Part shown: piece after piece, positions 6,543 through 6,629 of the stretch
Layout of the letters: the number at the start of each line of letters is the position of its first letter
How positions within the stretch are numbered: the stretch's first letter is position 1
NCBI GenBank assembly: GCA_041655055.1
Contig: JBBAGE010000127.1
Span: forward strand, 1-6,629
Reading direction: 5' to 3'
DNA: 6,629 nucleotides
Origin: JBBAGE01 sp041655055
Lineage (GTDB): Bacteria; Pseudomonadota; Alphaproteobacteria; Rhodobacterales; Rhodobacteraceae
Notes under the pieces: model-generated
The model's database searches: none
Told to the model about the DNA's origin: nothing
The model's input: only the letters and a program-made list of their open reading frames with translations
Translations under genes and position numbers: made by a program

Positions 6543-6629
6543 AACCAGAAGATGACGGTTGCTGCGAGGGCGATGGCAGAGAGGAAGACCTTGGGACAGC
6601 GGTCGTAGCGGGTCGCGACGCGCCTCCAG
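6528..6629 (-). mobile_element. One end of an IS5-family (IS427-like) insertion sequence, cut by the window edge
   Basis: The kinase homology stops abruptly near 6525-6528, and the following bases lead directly into the 3' end of an IS5-family transposase gene. The outer tip therefore lies close to the segment GGCTCAGGATTC (6529-6540), which is the likely terminal inverted repeat. The exact tip and target duplication cannot be set without the other end. A TTA sits just outside (6525-6527), consistent with the short T-A-containing targets of this group. The rest of the element lies beyond 6629. Confidence 0.75.
6539..6629 (-). CDS. IS5-family (IS427-like) transposase, C-terminal 29 residues
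   Basis: Read on the minus strand from base 6628, the frame gives WRRVATRYDRCPKVFLSAI followed by ALAATVIFWL and a TGA stop at 6541-6539. This is the characteristic tail of IS427-group DDE transposases, where a basic segment with RYD is followed by a hydrophobic C-terminal helix ending in a Trp-Leu-like tail. None of the DDE catalytic residues is in the window, so nothing can be said about activity. The stop codon overlaps the ATG of the kinase remnant as ATGA, so ribosomes finishing the transposase could restart on the remnant. The 5' end of the gene lies outside the window. The family assignment rests on a short but distinctive segment. Confidence 0.82.
   Translation of the reverse strand, partial: WRRVATRYDRCPKVFLSAIALAATVIFWL

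Noticed and set aside
1..6629. CRISPR array, tRNA or rRNA genes, or a defence system
   Set aside because: I saw no regularly spaced direct repeats, no tRNA-like cloverleaf and no defence-type domains on either strand.

Overview
The window looks like chromosomal DNA of an alphaproteobacterium, most likely in or near the Rhodobacterales. This rests on high G+C in the main genes (a hand count gives 125 of 180 bases, 69%, over 1321-1500), the sequence character of the ImuB and DnaE2 proteins, and a single LexA box of the alphaproteobacterial direct-repeat type. The genus cannot be read from the sequence.

Positions 1-5752 hold a tightly packed plus-strand DNA-damage-tolerance operon of four genes. 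They are a SRAP/YedK-type abasic-site protein (5' end cut by the window), imuA, imuB and dnaE2 (imuC). All neighbours overlap: SRAP/imuA by 14 bases, imuA/imuB by 74 bases, and imuB/dnaE2 by a 4-base ATGA. From family knowledge, ImuA and ImuB are accessory factors of an inducible mutasome and DnaE2 is its catalytic, error-prone polymerase. SRAP proteins crosslink to abasic sites in single-stranded DNA and shield them. Together the operon looks like a cassette for handling and copying damaged template. A GAAC-N7-GAAC LexA box lies inside the 3' end of imuA, 26 bases before the imuB start. It suggests that imuB-dnaE2 can be SOS-controlled separately from the upstream genes.

Positions 5753-5972 form a gap with no gene between two converging transcription units. 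The gap holds a near-perfect 20-base palindrome and a weaker stem-loop, with no convincing terminator.

Positions 5973-6629 are on the minus strand and different in character. A stretch of the kinase gene counts only 83 of 180 G+C (46%, 6181-6360). It encodes the C-terminal part of an HWE/HisKA_2-type sensor histidine kinase. An IS5-family (IS427-like) insertion sequence has cut the kinase gene precisely at its phospho-acceptor histidine box. Only the last 29 codons of the transposase and one IS end are visible. The transposase stop and the first ATG of the kinase remnant share an ATGA.

The core system is a known type (imuA-imuB-dnaE2 with SRAP), not a new one. The parts most worth a second look are the internal LexA box, the ImuA without a visible P-loop, the DnaE2 PHP-domain insertion and the IS-truncated kinase.
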